A DNA stretch of 64,000 nt from Butyricimonas faecihominis (GCF_033096445.1 NZ_AP028155.1:2485880-2549879); one strand, 5' to 3'; numbered from the stretch's first letter, positions 19,554 to 28,796 are shown. Made by a program: numbers and translations. The notes: a model not told the origin generated them from the letters alone.

Positions 19554-19601
19554 GGCGGCGATAATCGGGCGATAAGGCGGCGACAATGGGGCGACAGCGC
19601 C
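19554..19601. repeat. GC-rich phased repeat block
   Basis: The units GGCGGCGATAAT, CGGGCGATAA, GGCGGCGACAAT and GGGGCGACAGCGCC follow one another with a period of 10-12 bases (22 for the double unit). The block stands out from its AT-rich surroundings. Confidence 0.5.
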
Positions 19602-19704
19602 TAACTGTCACCCAACAGTCGCCCAACAACCAGACAATTCCCATGATCAACCTTGGAAATACCCCTTTAAAACCAATATTATACCCAATTTTTCTATTCC
19701 AATA

Positions 19705-19742
19705 AAAACCAGCGTGCAGGATGATCCCCACACACTGGTTTT
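19705..19742 (-). terminator. Intrinsic terminator after the truncated thioredoxin gene
   Basis: AAAACCAGCGTG (19705-19716) pairs with CACACTGGTTTT (19731-19742) with one mismatch. Read on the minus strand the stem is followed by TTTTTATT. It shows that the 3' end of a former minus-strand operon is preserved here. Confidence 0.65.
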
Positions 19743-19776
19743 CCAATAATATTCGACGATTATTATACCCTTCCAA

Positions 19777-20040
19777 TCATTTCTTCAACAATTGCTCCCG
19801 AATAATCTGTTCATACTTTTCGGGAGTAGCCCCGGTTTCAATGATCGGTTTACCGCCCACCGGGATAAAAAACAAGGTCGGTAGAGCCACCACGTTAAAC
19901 ATACTGCATAACTCTTTTTCCTTGTCAGCATTGATTTTCAGGAATAAAACCCGATCCTTGTACTTCTCCGCCATCTCCTCCATTTCCGGAATCAAGCACA
20001 TACAAGGGTCGCACCATGTCGCCCAAAAATCAATAACCAC
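19777..20040 (-). pseudogene. Truncated 3' end of a retropepsin-thioredoxin fusion gene
   Basis: The 87 codons encode only the thioredoxin domain, starting at VVIDFWATWCDPC. They closely follow the last part of the fusion protein at 52451-53728 (shared LPTLFFIPVGGKPII and EQLLKK ending). Similarity stops sharply at 20040; reading upstream in frame gives only four unrelated codons and then a stop. The signal peptide and retropepsin part are missing, so the product could not reach the periplasm. The gene's terminator remains. It looks like the stub of an operon whose upstream part was deleted or moved when locus B took its present place. Confidence 0.8.
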
Positions 20041-20147
20041 ACATTCAGAGAATTATGCCTAAATTAAATTTTCCTTGAAAAAAGTGATACCTCAACTACC
20101 CCTGTTTGCCCGAGAAATTGTTATAAATATGTAAAAGGCAAGAAAAA

Positions 20148-21323
20148 ATGAACGATAAGTTTAATTTTAGGATAGCAGAATTATTAGCGGCACTTTTCAC
20201 CGGTTCCCACTCAGAACAAGACGTTGGAGAGTTGCGAAATTGGATTCAAGAAAACGAACGGCGTAGTAAGTTTACGACCAAGATTCTCAATGAAGATAAT
20301 TTCGAATATAACGAAAAAATGCTTGCAAAGTTTCCCAGCGAGGAGAGATGGCAGAGGGTTAAAGTCCTCTTGGATAAAACGGGAAAATCGAAAAAGTTGC
20401 GTCTGTGGATGGTCCGGTACACTGCCGCAGTCGTGCTTTTGCTCGTGGCCGTAGTCTCATCCTTGTGGTTGAACAAGGATGAGGTCGAAGAACAATGTCC
20501 ATTGCCAAGAGTGCTTGCAAGCGGAACGACCGGTGCCCGCTTGACAACAGGGAACGGCAAGGCGATCGACATCACGCAGAATGCCCACTTGCAATTACAC
20601 GAAGAAGATGGCACTTCGATCACGACGGATTCCCTAGGTATGGTTTACGAAGCCTCGGATTCGGTGGTTGAACAGGAAATATGGAACACAATGGAAACAA
20701 TGACAGGCAGGGAATACATGCTAGTGCTGGCAGATGGTACTCGGATTTTCATGAATGCCGAGACACAAGTGACATTCCCGGCAAGTTTCAAGGGGTGTGA
20801 ACGACGCATTCGTTTGTCGGGCGAGGCCTATTTCGAGGTGGCAAAAGATCCAATGCATCCTTTCATTGTCGAGACGGAGGGAGCGGAAGTACGGGTATTG
20901 GGAACTTCCTTTAACGTGCGGGCTTATGAAGGCGAGCAAGAGATGGTGACGACACTGGTCGAGGGGAAGGTTGCCGTGTCCGACAGCCTAACAAAACGGG
21001 AAATTCATCCTGGAGAGCAGGCCGTGTGTATGCTTGCCGAGGGACGTATAGACGTACGACAGGTGGAAGTGTCATTATACACGGCGTGGAAATCCGGTAA
21101 GTTCATATTCCACAATGAGCCTTTGGAGAAGATCATGACTTATCTGTCTCATTGGTACGGTTTTGAATGCCGCTTTTTGGACAACAAGGCAAGGGAGGTA
21201 CGGATAGGAGCAAGCCTTAACCGTTACGAGGATGCTACACCCATCCTTTCGATGTTGCAAAAGACCAACCTCGTCCATGTCACGCAAGTTGATAACGTGT
21301 TATATATTTCGAGTGCAAAATAA
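20148..21323 (+). CDS. FecR-family anti-sigma factor of locus B
   Basis: This 391-residue protein has the N-terminal cytoplasmic helical part, one membrane helix (about 88-107), a FecR domain (about 165-275, with REYMLVLADGTRIFMNAE) and a C-terminal DUF4974 domain (about 310-391). It would signal from the locus B SusC to an ECF sigma factor. Unlike the FecR genes of loci A, C and D, no sigma gene lies upstream. The 107 bases before it look like a normal sigma-FecR spacer, and beyond them is a broken thioredoxin gene on the other strand. Its sigma factor may be the orphan at 28853-29428. Confidence 0.93.
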   Translation: MNDKFNFRIAELLAALFTGSHSEQDVGELRNWIQENERRSKFTTKILNEDNFEYNEKMLAKFPSEERWQRVKVLLDKTGKSKKLRLWMVRYTAAVVLLLVAVVSSLWLNKDEVEEQCPLPRVLASGTTGARLTTGNGKAIDITQNAHLQLHEEDGTSITTDSLGMVYEASDSVVEQEIWNTMETMTGREYMLVLADGTRIFMNAETQVTFPASFKGCERRIRLSGEAYFEVAKDPMHPFIVETEGAEVRVLGTSFNVRAYEGEQEMVTTLVEGKVAVSDSLTKREIHPGEQAVCMLAEGRIDVRQVEVSLYTAWKSGKFIFHNEPLEKIMTYLSHWYGFECRFLDNKAREVRIGASLNRYEDATPILSMLQKTNLVHVTQVDNVLYISSAK

Positions 21324-21403
21324 AAAAGATGCGTTCGTGTTGGCCACACATAACGCATCGAGGTTAATATCAAAGTTCGTTATACTTTAATTATTCAAAG
21401 TTA
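21318..21403 (-). ncRNA. Predicted antisense RNA over the SusC leader, locus B
   Basis: Opposite SusC, TAACTTTG (complement of 21396-21403) overlaps the SusC start codon. The strand then reaches a strong hairpin GATGCGTT/AACGCATC (21352-21359/21328-21335) with an inner GTGT/ACAC stem, followed by TTTTTTATTTT across the FecR stop. A transcript of about 70 bases is predicted. The terminator is the strongest of the four loci. Confidence 0.6.
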
Positions 21404-24400
21404 TGAAAAAAAATGACACGTCCATTTCTTCTAAGCGAAGAAAATGGCGAAAATCTTTATTAGTTATGAATTTGAAAGTGATGTTGCTACTGTACACTTG
21501 CTTGTACATACCAACGTCTGTCTATGCACAGGAAGTCCGTCTGACAGTAAAGATGGAGAACGCCACCTTAGAGCAGGTAATTTGGCACATTCAACAGGAG
21601 ACTGATTTCGTGTTCATGTACGGATCAAATGACGTTGCCGAGGTGAAAGGACTGAATGTGAACATGAAGAATAAAACCATTAGCGAAATTTTAGATCATT
21701 GTTTGAAAAGTACGCATTTACGTTATGAAATTCAAAACAACGCAATTGTCATCCGCAAGCAGGACGAGAAAGACAAGGAACGAGTGGTAATCAAAGGTAT
21801 GGTGAAAGACACGAGGGGAGAACCATTGCCCGGAGTGACAATTTTGGAAAAAGGAACTTCCGTGGGAGTTGCAACCGACAGGGAGGGACGTTTCACATTT
21901 ACAACGGTCAAGAGCGACCAGATCGTGCTAGTGTTCTCTTTCGTGGGAATGAAGACAAAGGAGATAGCTTGGAAGGGACAAGAAGACTTAAACGTCGTAC
22001 TAGAGGAAGAAGCACAATCCATGGATGAAGTGGTTGTCACAGGTTACCAGAGAATGAAAAAATCAAACATGGCCGGTTCCGTGAGTACGGTAAAGGCAGA
22101 GGATTTGGTCTTAACGGGTACTCAATCTTTAGAGGCGGCTTTACAGGGGAAATTAACAGGGGTTGACATTCAAAACCAGAGCGGATTGGTAGGTACCCGG
22201 CAAAAGGTGCGTGTACGAGGTACCTCCACGCTTTTGGGTAGCCAAGAGCCAGTGTGGGTAGTTGATGGTATAATTCAAACGGATCCGCTTCCCTTCAAGG
22301 CCACCGATTTGTCCATGGCGAGCACGGATCCGGATAATATCGACATGATTCGCAACTTCGTGGGTAGCTCGATCTCTTGGTTGAACCCAGCGGACATTAA
22401 GGATATTACGGTATTGAAGGACGCCTCGGCCACGGCCATTTATGGAGTGAAAGCAGCTAATGGCGTTATTGTCATTAACACGAAACGAGGAGAGAAGGGA
22501 CGTATGTCCATCAATTATTCCGGTAGCTTTTCGATTGGCTCCAAAGTAACCTATGATAAATTAGATTTGATGAATTCCAAAGAACGTGTAGACGTGTCTC
22601 GAGAGATTTTCACGAGAGGACTGTGTGGCACGCAACCGTTATTGAAAGTGGGCTATCAAGACTTGCTTCGACAGTATCTGGAGGACAAGATTTCCCACGA
22701 AACATTCAATGCAGGCGTGAAGAAGTTGGAGGTGGTAAACACCGATTGGTTCGATTTATTGTACGAGAATCCGTTCAGCTATGCCAACACCCTTAGTATG
22801 TCTGGTGGTAACGAGAAGATCACGTACTACGCATCCTTCGGTGTATCCAACAATAACGGTACGGCTAAAGGTAATGATTCGAAAAGCTACCAAGGGAGCG
22901 TTAACGTGACGACTACTTTTTGGAACTGTCTGGATTTCTCCGCCCGAGTGAACGGGAACGTGCAGAAGACCCGCGCCTACCACTCCTGCGTGGAGCCATA
23001 TACCTACGCATCCACGACTAGTAGAGTGATACAAGCTTTCGATGACGAAGGGGAATTATACTACTATCACCATAATAATGGTTACAAATACAACGTGTTG
23101 AACGAGTTGGCGGAATCCGGAAACGAGAACACGACCAGTTCTTTAAACACGAACGTGAGCTTGAATTGGAACATCATGAAAGGCCTCCGTTACGAGATGT
23201 TGCTTGGTTACAACTACTCCTCTTCCCACGGAGAATCCTGGGCAACGGAGCGAACCAATTACATCACTTACATGCGTAAATACGAGTTCGGTCAATACAA
23301 TGCCCAAGACGAGGCATACAAAGCCAGCTACCTACCACATGGTGGTGTATTAAACTTACAGGAAACCCGCAACGAAAGCTACACGTGGCGTAACCAGTTA
23401 TCCTACGTGAAGAACTTCGGCCGACATTTGCTGACTGCCACGTTGGGCCACGAGATCAGCAGTTCCACGTATGGAGGGTTTACCGGTACATTTTACGGAT
23501 ATTTGCCCGATCGCGGGAAAACGATTAAAAATCCACCGTTGAACATCGAATCGCATGAACAGCTTTATCCCAACACAAATTATGCCCAAGGTTCATATAG
23601 CATTATAGATAATAAGACCAATCAAGTGTCTGTGTATGGGGCACTCAGCTACACATTCGACGAGCGTTATGTATTCAACGCCAGTTTGCGTTCTGACGCG
23701 TCCAACCGTTTCGGACAAGACAAAAATTCCCGTTTCTTACCAGTGTGGTCGTTCGGGTTGCGCTGGAATATGGGTCGGGAACACTTCTTCGAGGGGCAAA
23801 ATTTCTTGAACGAGTGCAGTTTCCGGTTGACCTATGGATACCAAGGTAATGCCAGTGAAGCCGCTTGTTCCGATTTGATTGCTAGGATACCATCGGACAA
23901 CGAAGGTGGTATTGTTATGGGAGAATACGTGCTGAATATCAAAAGTCTACCGAATCCGCAACTTAGATGGGAGAAGACGGCCACGTTGAATGCCGGGATC
24001 GATTTCGCTTTTTGGAAAAATAAGATCAACGGTTCGTTTGAGTATTACCATAAAAAGACGACTGATGCCATTGTCGAAAAGACAGTGCCGTTAGAGAATG
24101 GTGTGGTGAGCATGCCAATGAACGGTGGTACGCTGGAAAACTCGGGATGGGAATTGAGTTTCAGTTTTGCCCCTATTCGCACGAAGAATTTCATGTGGTC
24201 GGTGAGCTTGAACACGTCACAAAACTTCAACAAGGTGACGGACGCCTTGGAATCCAATAAAAATTGGACACAGGCGACAACCGGTAGGGTAAACAAGGAA
24301 GGCTATGCCATGTCCAGTTTCTGGGCGTTCGAGATGGAAGGGGTAGATCCGAAAACGGGCGTACCCGTGTACAACCTGCCAGACGTGGATAGTCCGGAGG

Positions 24401-24963
24401 CTCAGGCTGACGCAACAGTGTATATGAAATATATGGGTAAATTGAACCCAGATTTCACTTCCGGGTTGAGCATGATTTTCCGTTACAAGAACTTGTCATT
24501 GTCTTCGTCTTTCTATCTTTCTCTAGGTGGAAAGAAATTCCTAGCACCGATGTTCTCCTCGGATATGTACAACGACACACCGAACGAATATAATAATTTG
24601 CCCAAAGAGTGGGTGGGACGTTGGCGGAAACCGGGCGACGTGACGAACATTCCTTCTTTGCCGTTTAGAAATTGCGGCTCTATCGACCTGCCGAACGGCA
24701 AAGCGTACCTGTATCAGATGTATAATTACACGACGGACCGAGTCGTGAACGCTTCCTATTTGAGGTGCAATAGTATTTCGCTGTCTTACAATTTGTCCAG
24801 CGGACTGATTCGAAAGTTTGCCCAAAATGTGGGATTCTCGTTTAACGTAACCAACCCGTTCACGATCGTGAGCAGTGATTTCAAGGGTAAAGATCCGGAG
24901 GTTGCCTCAGGTTCTCAACCGTTAGCTAGGAATTATTCCTTTAGCATGAGTTTAAGTTTCTAA
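21403..24963 (+). CDS. SusC/RagA family TonB-linked importer of locus B, with STN domain
   Basis: This 1186-residue protein has a long basic N-terminus before the signal hydrophobic core (about 20-42), an STN domain (about 45-122), a carboxypeptidase-regulatory-like domain (about 130-215), the TonB-box-like MDEVVVTGY, a plug with DASATAIYGVKAANG, and a barrel ending in SFSMSLSF. It is a close paralogue of the locus E SusC, which lies in the opposite orientation. Its stop overlaps the SusD start by one base (TAATG), so the pair is translationally coupled. Confidence 0.95.
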   Translation: MKKNDTSISSKRRKWRKSLLVMNLKVMLLLYTCLYIPTSVYAQEVRLTVKMENATLEQVIWHIQQETDFVFMYGSNDVAEVKGLNVNMKNKTISEILDHCLKSTHLRYEIQNNAIVIRKQDEKDKERVVIKGMVKDTRGEPLPGVTILEKGTSVGVATDREGRFTFTTVKSDQIVLVFSFVGMKTKEIAWKGQEDLNVVLEEEAQSMDEVVVTGYQRMKKSNMAGSVSTVKAEDLVLTGTQSLEAALQGKLTGVDIQNQSGLVGTRQKVRVRGTSTLLGSQEPVWVVDGIIQTDPLPFKATDLSMASTDPDNIDMIRNFVGSSISWLNPADIKDITVLKDASATAIYGVKAANGVIVINTKRGEKGRMSINYSGSFSIGSKVTYDKLDLMNSKERVDVSREIFTRGLCGTQPLLKVGYQDLLRQYLEDKISHETFNAGVKKLEVVNTDWFDLLYENPFSYANTLSMSGGNEKITYYASFGVSNNNGTAKGNDSKSYQGSVNVTTTFWNCLDFSARVNGNVQKTRAYHSCVEPYTYASTTSRVIQAFDDEGELYYYHHNNGYKYNVLNELAESGNENTTSSLNTNVSLNWNIMKGLRYEMLLGYNYSSSHGESWATERTNYITYMRKYEFGQYNAQDEAYKASYLPHGGVLNLQETRNESYTWRNQLSYVKNFGRHLLTATLGHEISSSTYGGFTGTFYGYLPDRGKTIKNPPLNIESHEQLYPNTNYAQGSYSIIDNKTNQVSVYGALSYTFDERYVFNASLRSDASNRFGQDKNSRFLPVWSFGLRWNMGREHFFEGQNFLNECSFRLTYGYQGNASEAACSDLIARIPSDNEGGIVMGEYVLNIKSLPNPQLRWEKTATLNAGIDFAFWKNKINGSFEYYHKKTTDAIVEKTVPLENGVVSMPMNGGTLENSGWELSFSFAPIRTKNFMWSVSLNTSQNFNKVTDALESNKNWTQATTGRVNKEGYAMSSFWAFEMEGVDPKTGVPVYNLPDVDSPEAQADATVYMKYMGKLNPDFTSGLSMIFRYKNLSLSSSFYLSLGGKKFLAPMFSSDMYNDTPNEYNNLPKEWVGRWRKPGDVTNIPSLPFRNCGSIDLPNGKAYLYQMYNYTTDRVVNASYLRCNSISLSYNLSSGLIRKFAQNVGFSFNVTNPFTIVSSDFKGKDPEVASGSQPLARNYSFSMSLSF

Positions 24964-26498
24964 TGATTAAACAGATAAATCGTATGAGAAATATACTATT
25001 GTTTTTATTGTTGTTGGGGGTCGCCGGATGTAACGACTTCTTGGAAGAATCTAGTCAAGACGAGATCCGTCCGTCGACGGTGGAGGATTTGATGCAGGTA
25101 ATGACTGGCGAGGGATATCCGATGAATTTCTTGGAGTACGGTTATACCGAGCTATTGACTGACAATGTAAAATGTAACGGATCAAGTAGCGATGGCTCAA
25201 TGATCAGCACGATGGACAACATGCGCTCCCTGTTCCTTTGGGAAGACGATATGTTCGAGAAATTGACAGAAGACGGGTATAATTCTTGGAAAGCTTTGTA
25301 TCGCAAGATCATGGGCTGTAACACAATTTTAGGCTATATAGATAAAGTGAGCGGTTCTCAAGAGGTAAAGAACAATCTGTGCGGTCAAGCCTATGTGCTA
25401 CGAGCTTACTACTATTTCTTGTTGGTGAATTACTATGGAATGCCTTATAATGTTGGCGACCCCAAGACGAACTTGGGAGTACCCTTGAAATTGGTGATGG
25501 ACGTAAACGACGGTTTTATGAAGAGGAATACGGTGGCCGAGGTATATGATCAGATCGTGAAGGATTTGGAGGTTGGAATCCAATTATTAGAGGAACATCC
25601 TAAAGATATGTCTTTGTATAAAATTAATGCATTGGCTGGTGAAGCGATATTGTGTCGAGTGTACCTTTACATGGAGGATTGGGACCACGCGTTGGAATAT
25701 GCGAATAAGGTGTTAAAGAAAAAGCCGACGTTACTTTCCTTCGCGAGTATGCCGACAGGGATGATGGAACCAGGATTTATGGGTCCAACTTGGTCAGTTT
25801 ACAATTTGTCCGTAAGTGATGAGATTATTTGGATGTATGGTGATTATAAAACATTCTCATCTTGTTTTCCATCCTTGCAAGGATCAATCCCGCCTTTCTC
25901 GATTTCCGAAGACTTGCAGAATTTGTATGAATATAATGATTGGGGGTATGATACCGAGTCGGGTCAATGGTATTACAATTATGGCGATTTGCGCTTGCCC
26001 GCATATTATCAATACGTGATGGACTTTACTACAATGTTTGTAGGTTATATTTTCGGGTATAAAGGCGGACCGAGCCAGAATTATGCCAGTTTTGGTATTC
26101 GAACGGCAGAGATGTATTTGAACCGGGCAGAGGCACACATACGAAAATTCATGGAGACGGGAAACGATGAGTTCCGGGTGTTGGCATTAGCGGATCTGAA
26201 TAGATTGCGAGCCACCCGTTTTGATACGCAAAATGTAGCTTATAAAGATGTGGACTTCTCGGACAAGGATGATTTGTGGAACTTTTATGAAAAAGAACGA
26301 CGCCGCGAGTTGGCCTTTGAAGGACATCGTTGGTTTGACTTACGCCGTTTCGGGATGCCGGAGTTGACTCACATTTACTTTGTGGAGAAAGGATTGGAGG
26401 AAACGGTCACTTTACAAGAGGGTGATCCCCGCTACGTGTTGCCAATTCCACCATCAGCCATGGATAATAATACTTATTTAACACAAAATAAACGTTAA
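24963..26498 (+). CDS. RagB/SusD family lipoprotein of locus B
   Basis: This 511-residue lipoprotein has Cys23 in GVAGCNDFLEESS, the SusD start motif, then TPR-like helices (YVLRAYYYFLLVNYYGMPYN) and a C-terminal half with TAEMYLNRAEAHIRK and ERRRELAFEGHRWFDLRR. It forms the surface lid of the SusC channel. The start used overlaps the SusC stop by one base; the same overlap is kept in locus E, which supports it, although Met8 would also give a good signal peptide. It is paralogous to the locus E SusD. Confidence 0.94.
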   Translation: MIKQINRMRNILLFLLLLGVAGCNDFLEESSQDEIRPSTVEDLMQVMTGEGYPMNFLEYGYTELLTDNVKCNGSSSDGSMISTMDNMRSLFLWEDDMFEKLTEDGYNSWKALYRKIMGCNTILGYIDKVSGSQEVKNNLCGQAYVLRAYYYFLLVNYYGMPYNVGDPKTNLGVPLKLVMDVNDGFMKRNTVAEVYDQIVKDLEVGIQLLEEHPKDMSLYKINALAGEAILCRVYLYMEDWDHALEYANKVLKKKPTLLSFASMPTGMMEPGFMGPTWSVYNLSVSDEIIWMYGDYKTFSSCFPSLQGSIPPFSISEDLQNLYEYNDWGYDTESGQWYYNYGDLRLPAYYQYVMDFTTMFVGYIFGYKGGPSQNYASFGIRTAEMYLNRAEAHIRKFMETGNDEFRVLALADLNRLRATRFDTQNVAYKDVDFSDKDDLWNFYEKERRRELAFEGHRWFDLRRFGMPELTHIYFVEKGLEETVTLQEGDPRYVLPIPPSAMDNNTYLTQNKR

Positions 26499-26506
26499 GA
26501 GAAGAT

Positions 26507-27406
26507 ATGAAACGAAGAATATTTTTATTGTTATTGGTGATCTTCGCAGTTGCTTGTCACGAGGAAGAGACATTGACCCCGACGGAGACTCCGGAATTCG
26601 GATATTCTGTACCTCAAGGTAATCATGATTATGATGATAAGATCGTGGATTGGAAAGAGAGATTCAACACGTTCACTCTATATAAGTTTGAATTGAAAGA
26701 GTTGTATTGGGAAGTAGTCAAATGGATAGAGGAAACACCAATTGAGAATGGTGGTACGTATAAATCTACAGGTGGTTTTAAAGCTGCAGTTGCTGACGAG
26801 AAGTATGTGGGAAAACAACTGGAATTGATTCAAGAACAGTTCTTGCGCTTTTACTCGGACACAACATTGAAGCGTTGTTTGCCACTGAAGATTTTGCTGT
26901 GTAGCCAATTGGATCATTACAGCGTTTATGGATTATTCGATAAAACATATAATATGTACAGTGGTTATGATTGTTTGGCCTTCAACTGGGGGAATGAGAA
27001 GGTCTTGACGCTGACTGACGCACAAAAAAATGCGATTCGAGTGGAAACGAATGATGGATTCTTGAGACGTTTGATGTACAAAGCCAAGATAACAGTGGAT
27101 CCCGCTTTCTTCGAAGTGTCGAATTATAACCAATTGACTTCCACAAACGCATACGAGCAAGGCTGTTTGTTTTATAACACCTCGAAAGATACCGATGCGC
27201 TATTCTTTATTACTGCCATTATTTCGACTCCGTATGCAAATTTGATGGCGGAGGATACGACGCCGAATTCGTACAATGGGATTCTAAATCCGAAAAAGGA
27301 TAAGAACGGTTTGATTCGAAAAAAGTATGATTTGCTTGTAAATTGCCTTAAAGAAAATTATAATATTGATTTGCAGGCAATAGGTAATGCAACATTAGTA
27401 AATTAA
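26507..27406 (+). CDS. Metallohydrolase-like lipoprotein lacking the HExxH motif, locus B
   Basis: This 299-residue lipoprotein (Cys17 in FAVAC) resembles the SusCD-associated putative zinc metallopeptidase family in layout: an N-terminal LYKFELKELYW segment, a central part ending in DPAFFE, and a C-terminal KKYDLLVNCLKENYNIDL helix. Where the family's HExxH helix should be, about 13 residues before the Pro of DPAFF, it has LRRLM (about 186-190), and no HExxH occurs anywhere. It is therefore probably a non-catalytic binding protein. It lies 8 bases after SusD and is paralogous to 58900-59799. The family call rests on pattern and context. Confidence 0.65.
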   Translation: MKRRIFLLLLVIFAVACHEEETLTPTETPEFGYSVPQGNHDYDDKIVDWKERFNTFTLYKFELKELYWEVVKWIEETPIENGGTYKSTGGFKAAVADEKYVGKQLELIQEQFLRFYSDTTLKRCLPLKILLCSQLDHYSVYGLFDKTYNMYSGYDCLAFNWGNEKVLTLTDAQKNAIRVETNDGFLRRLMYKAKITVDPAFFEVSNYNQLTSTNAYEQGCLFYNTSKDTDALFFITAIISTPYANLMAEDTTPNSYNGILNPKKDKNGLIRKKYDLLVNCLKENYNIDLQAIGNATLVN

Positions 27407-27421
27407 AGAGGAAGAAAGAAT

Positions 27422-28693
27422 ATGTATTGCAAATTATTTATAGTATTGGCAATGTCGTTTACTTCAGTAGTGGGATTTGCGCAGTCGAAGAACACCGCCA
27501 CTGAGGTGTTAGATTACCGTGAAATGGACGGGAAAATGATTGTGGATGTGATGGTAAACGGGCGATTCCTCCCGTTCGCACTCGATCTAGCTGGGCATAC
27601 GACCATTTTGTCGAAATATGTGGACGAGGCAAACCCCGAAAAGCATATAGCACATCGACTATTGGATTCCACTTTCTTGTACAAAGATATGTCCTTGCCC
27701 CGATTGGAGACTTTCGGGTGGGTAACATTAGGAAATGTTGCCTACGCAAATAATCTCACCGCTTGCGTGTTGGAAGAAGCTCCTTATTTTCAAAAACTTG
27801 GCATAGCCGGAGTACTTGGCGGCGAAATGTTTTTAGGAAAAGTACTGACGATCGACACCCAACGCAAGAAATTGACCGTATCAACACCGACCGCCCCCCC
27901 TTACATGCAAGAGGATTATCAGATGAAGATGGAGCTAGTAGCCGGTACGACTGTCGCTTGTGAGATAATATTGGATGAAGAAGTTTTTCCTGTAGTTTTA
28001 GACACTTGGAACGAGGGATTCGTTTCCATGACCCCGGAAGATTTCGCCAAGGTAAACGGCAAAAAAGGTGGCAAGGCATCCATTACGAAGGGATATCTGC
28101 CGACGGAAAAGGCTACCGCCACCAAGGTCGTTGCTAAAGGTCGTTTCGTGAATGAGGAGTTGGGTGAAGTGGTCGTGGCCAAGAACGAAAATCTGCCCCG
28201 TTCCATACTGGGATCCGACATTCTCAGAAAAGGAATCGTCACCATTGATTACAAAAAGCAGAAACTTTATTTCCAACCATTTGATTTGGTGAAGGTGCAA
28301 AATGACGGGATGGACAATGTCGTGACTGAAATTGTGCCCGGCAAATTGAACTCGATTAACCGAAAGTATTTTTTGGAGCATCTTTACGATTATCGTAAAG
28401 ATAAAGAGTTCATATTTAAAGGAAATAAACCGATAGTTATCGATTTCTGGGCAACGTGGTGCAAACCTTGTATGCAATTGATGCCCGAGTTGGAAAAAAT
28501 GGCCGAGAGGTACAAAGACCAAGTGGTGTTCATGAAAATAGACGTGGACAAGGAAAAAGAACTTTGTGCGGTGTTCAATGTAAAACTGATTCCAATGTTA
28601 CTTTTAGTACCAGTAAGTGGAAAACCAACGGTACTAGAAGGATACCAACCAGAGAAATGTGAGGAAATCATTCAAGAACAGTTGTTGAAATAA
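27422..28693 (+). CDS. Retropepsin-like protein fused to a thioredoxin domain, locus B
   Basis: This 423-residue periplasmic protein has a signal peptide (to about 20), two retropepsin-like lobes and a C-terminal thioredoxin domain (about 335-423) with WATWCKPC (Cys347 and Cys350). The first catalytic-loop position reads DLAGHT (Asp55) and the second DTWNEG (Asp194), so the usual DTG is altered both times: Gly becomes Ala or Trp. The same changes occur in its paralogue at 52451-53728. The Asp residues remain but the loop geometry is probably not that of an active protease. It ends the locus B operon. A function in binding and reducing peptides is inference. Confidence 0.85.
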   Translation: MYCKLFIVLAMSFTSVVGFAQSKNTATEVLDYREMDGKMIVDVMVNGRFLPFALDLAGHTTILSKYVDEANPEKHIAHRLLDSTFLYKDMSLPRLETFGWVTLGNVAYANNLTACVLEEAPYFQKLGIAGVLGGEMFLGKVLTIDTQRKKLTVSTPTAPPYMQEDYQMKMELVAGTTVACEIILDEEVFPVVLDTWNEGFVSMTPEDFAKVNGKKGGKASITKGYLPTEKATATKVVAKGRFVNEELGEVVVAKNENLPRSILGSDILRKGIVTIDYKKQKLYFQPFDLVKVQNDGMDNVVTEIVPGKLNSINRKYFLEHLYDYRKDKEFIFKGNKPIVIDFWATWCKPCMQLMPELEKMAERYKDQVVFMKIDVDKEKELCAVFNVKLIPMLLLVPVSGKPTVLEGYQPEKCEEIIQEQLLK

Positions 28694-28711
28694 CATGAAA
28701 TTGATCGAGAC

Positions 28712-28796
28712 GTCTATGGCGAAGTGAAAGATTGGTGCAGATTAAATATATGTAATACCATTTATTCTATAACTTTACTATCAATTCGTCATAGAC
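28712..28796. repeat. 85-bp segment with imperfect terminal inverted repeats
   Basis: GTCTATGGCGAA (28712-28723) pairs with TTCGTCATAGAC (28785-28796) with one wobble. The similarity extends to about 19 bases with three differences (GTCTATGgCGAAgTGAaAG). The segment lies between the locus B end and the orphan sigma gene. It could be a MITE-like remnant or a hairpin; no target-site duplication is visible. The rest of 28694-28852 holds no recognisable gene. Confidence 0.45.

Larger units (their letters stand above)
19145..19776. other. Gene-free flank of tRNA-Asn with repeats
   Basis: No convincing gene lies here. It holds two sets of short direct repeats (19276-19353), a GC-rich phased repeat block (19554-19601), a weak hairpin GGGCGAC/GTCGCCC (19589-19624), and a terminator (19705-19742) that belongs to the broken thioredoxin gene. 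A tRNA 3' flank is a common integration site, but no integrase is seen. Confidence 0.6.

Noticed and set aside
19537-19776. A 79-codon minus-strand reading frame before the tRNA flank repeats
   Set aside because: It begins at TTG directly after the stop of the truncated thioredoxin gene, runs across a terminator hairpin and a GC-rich repeat block, and has no recognisable protein pattern.
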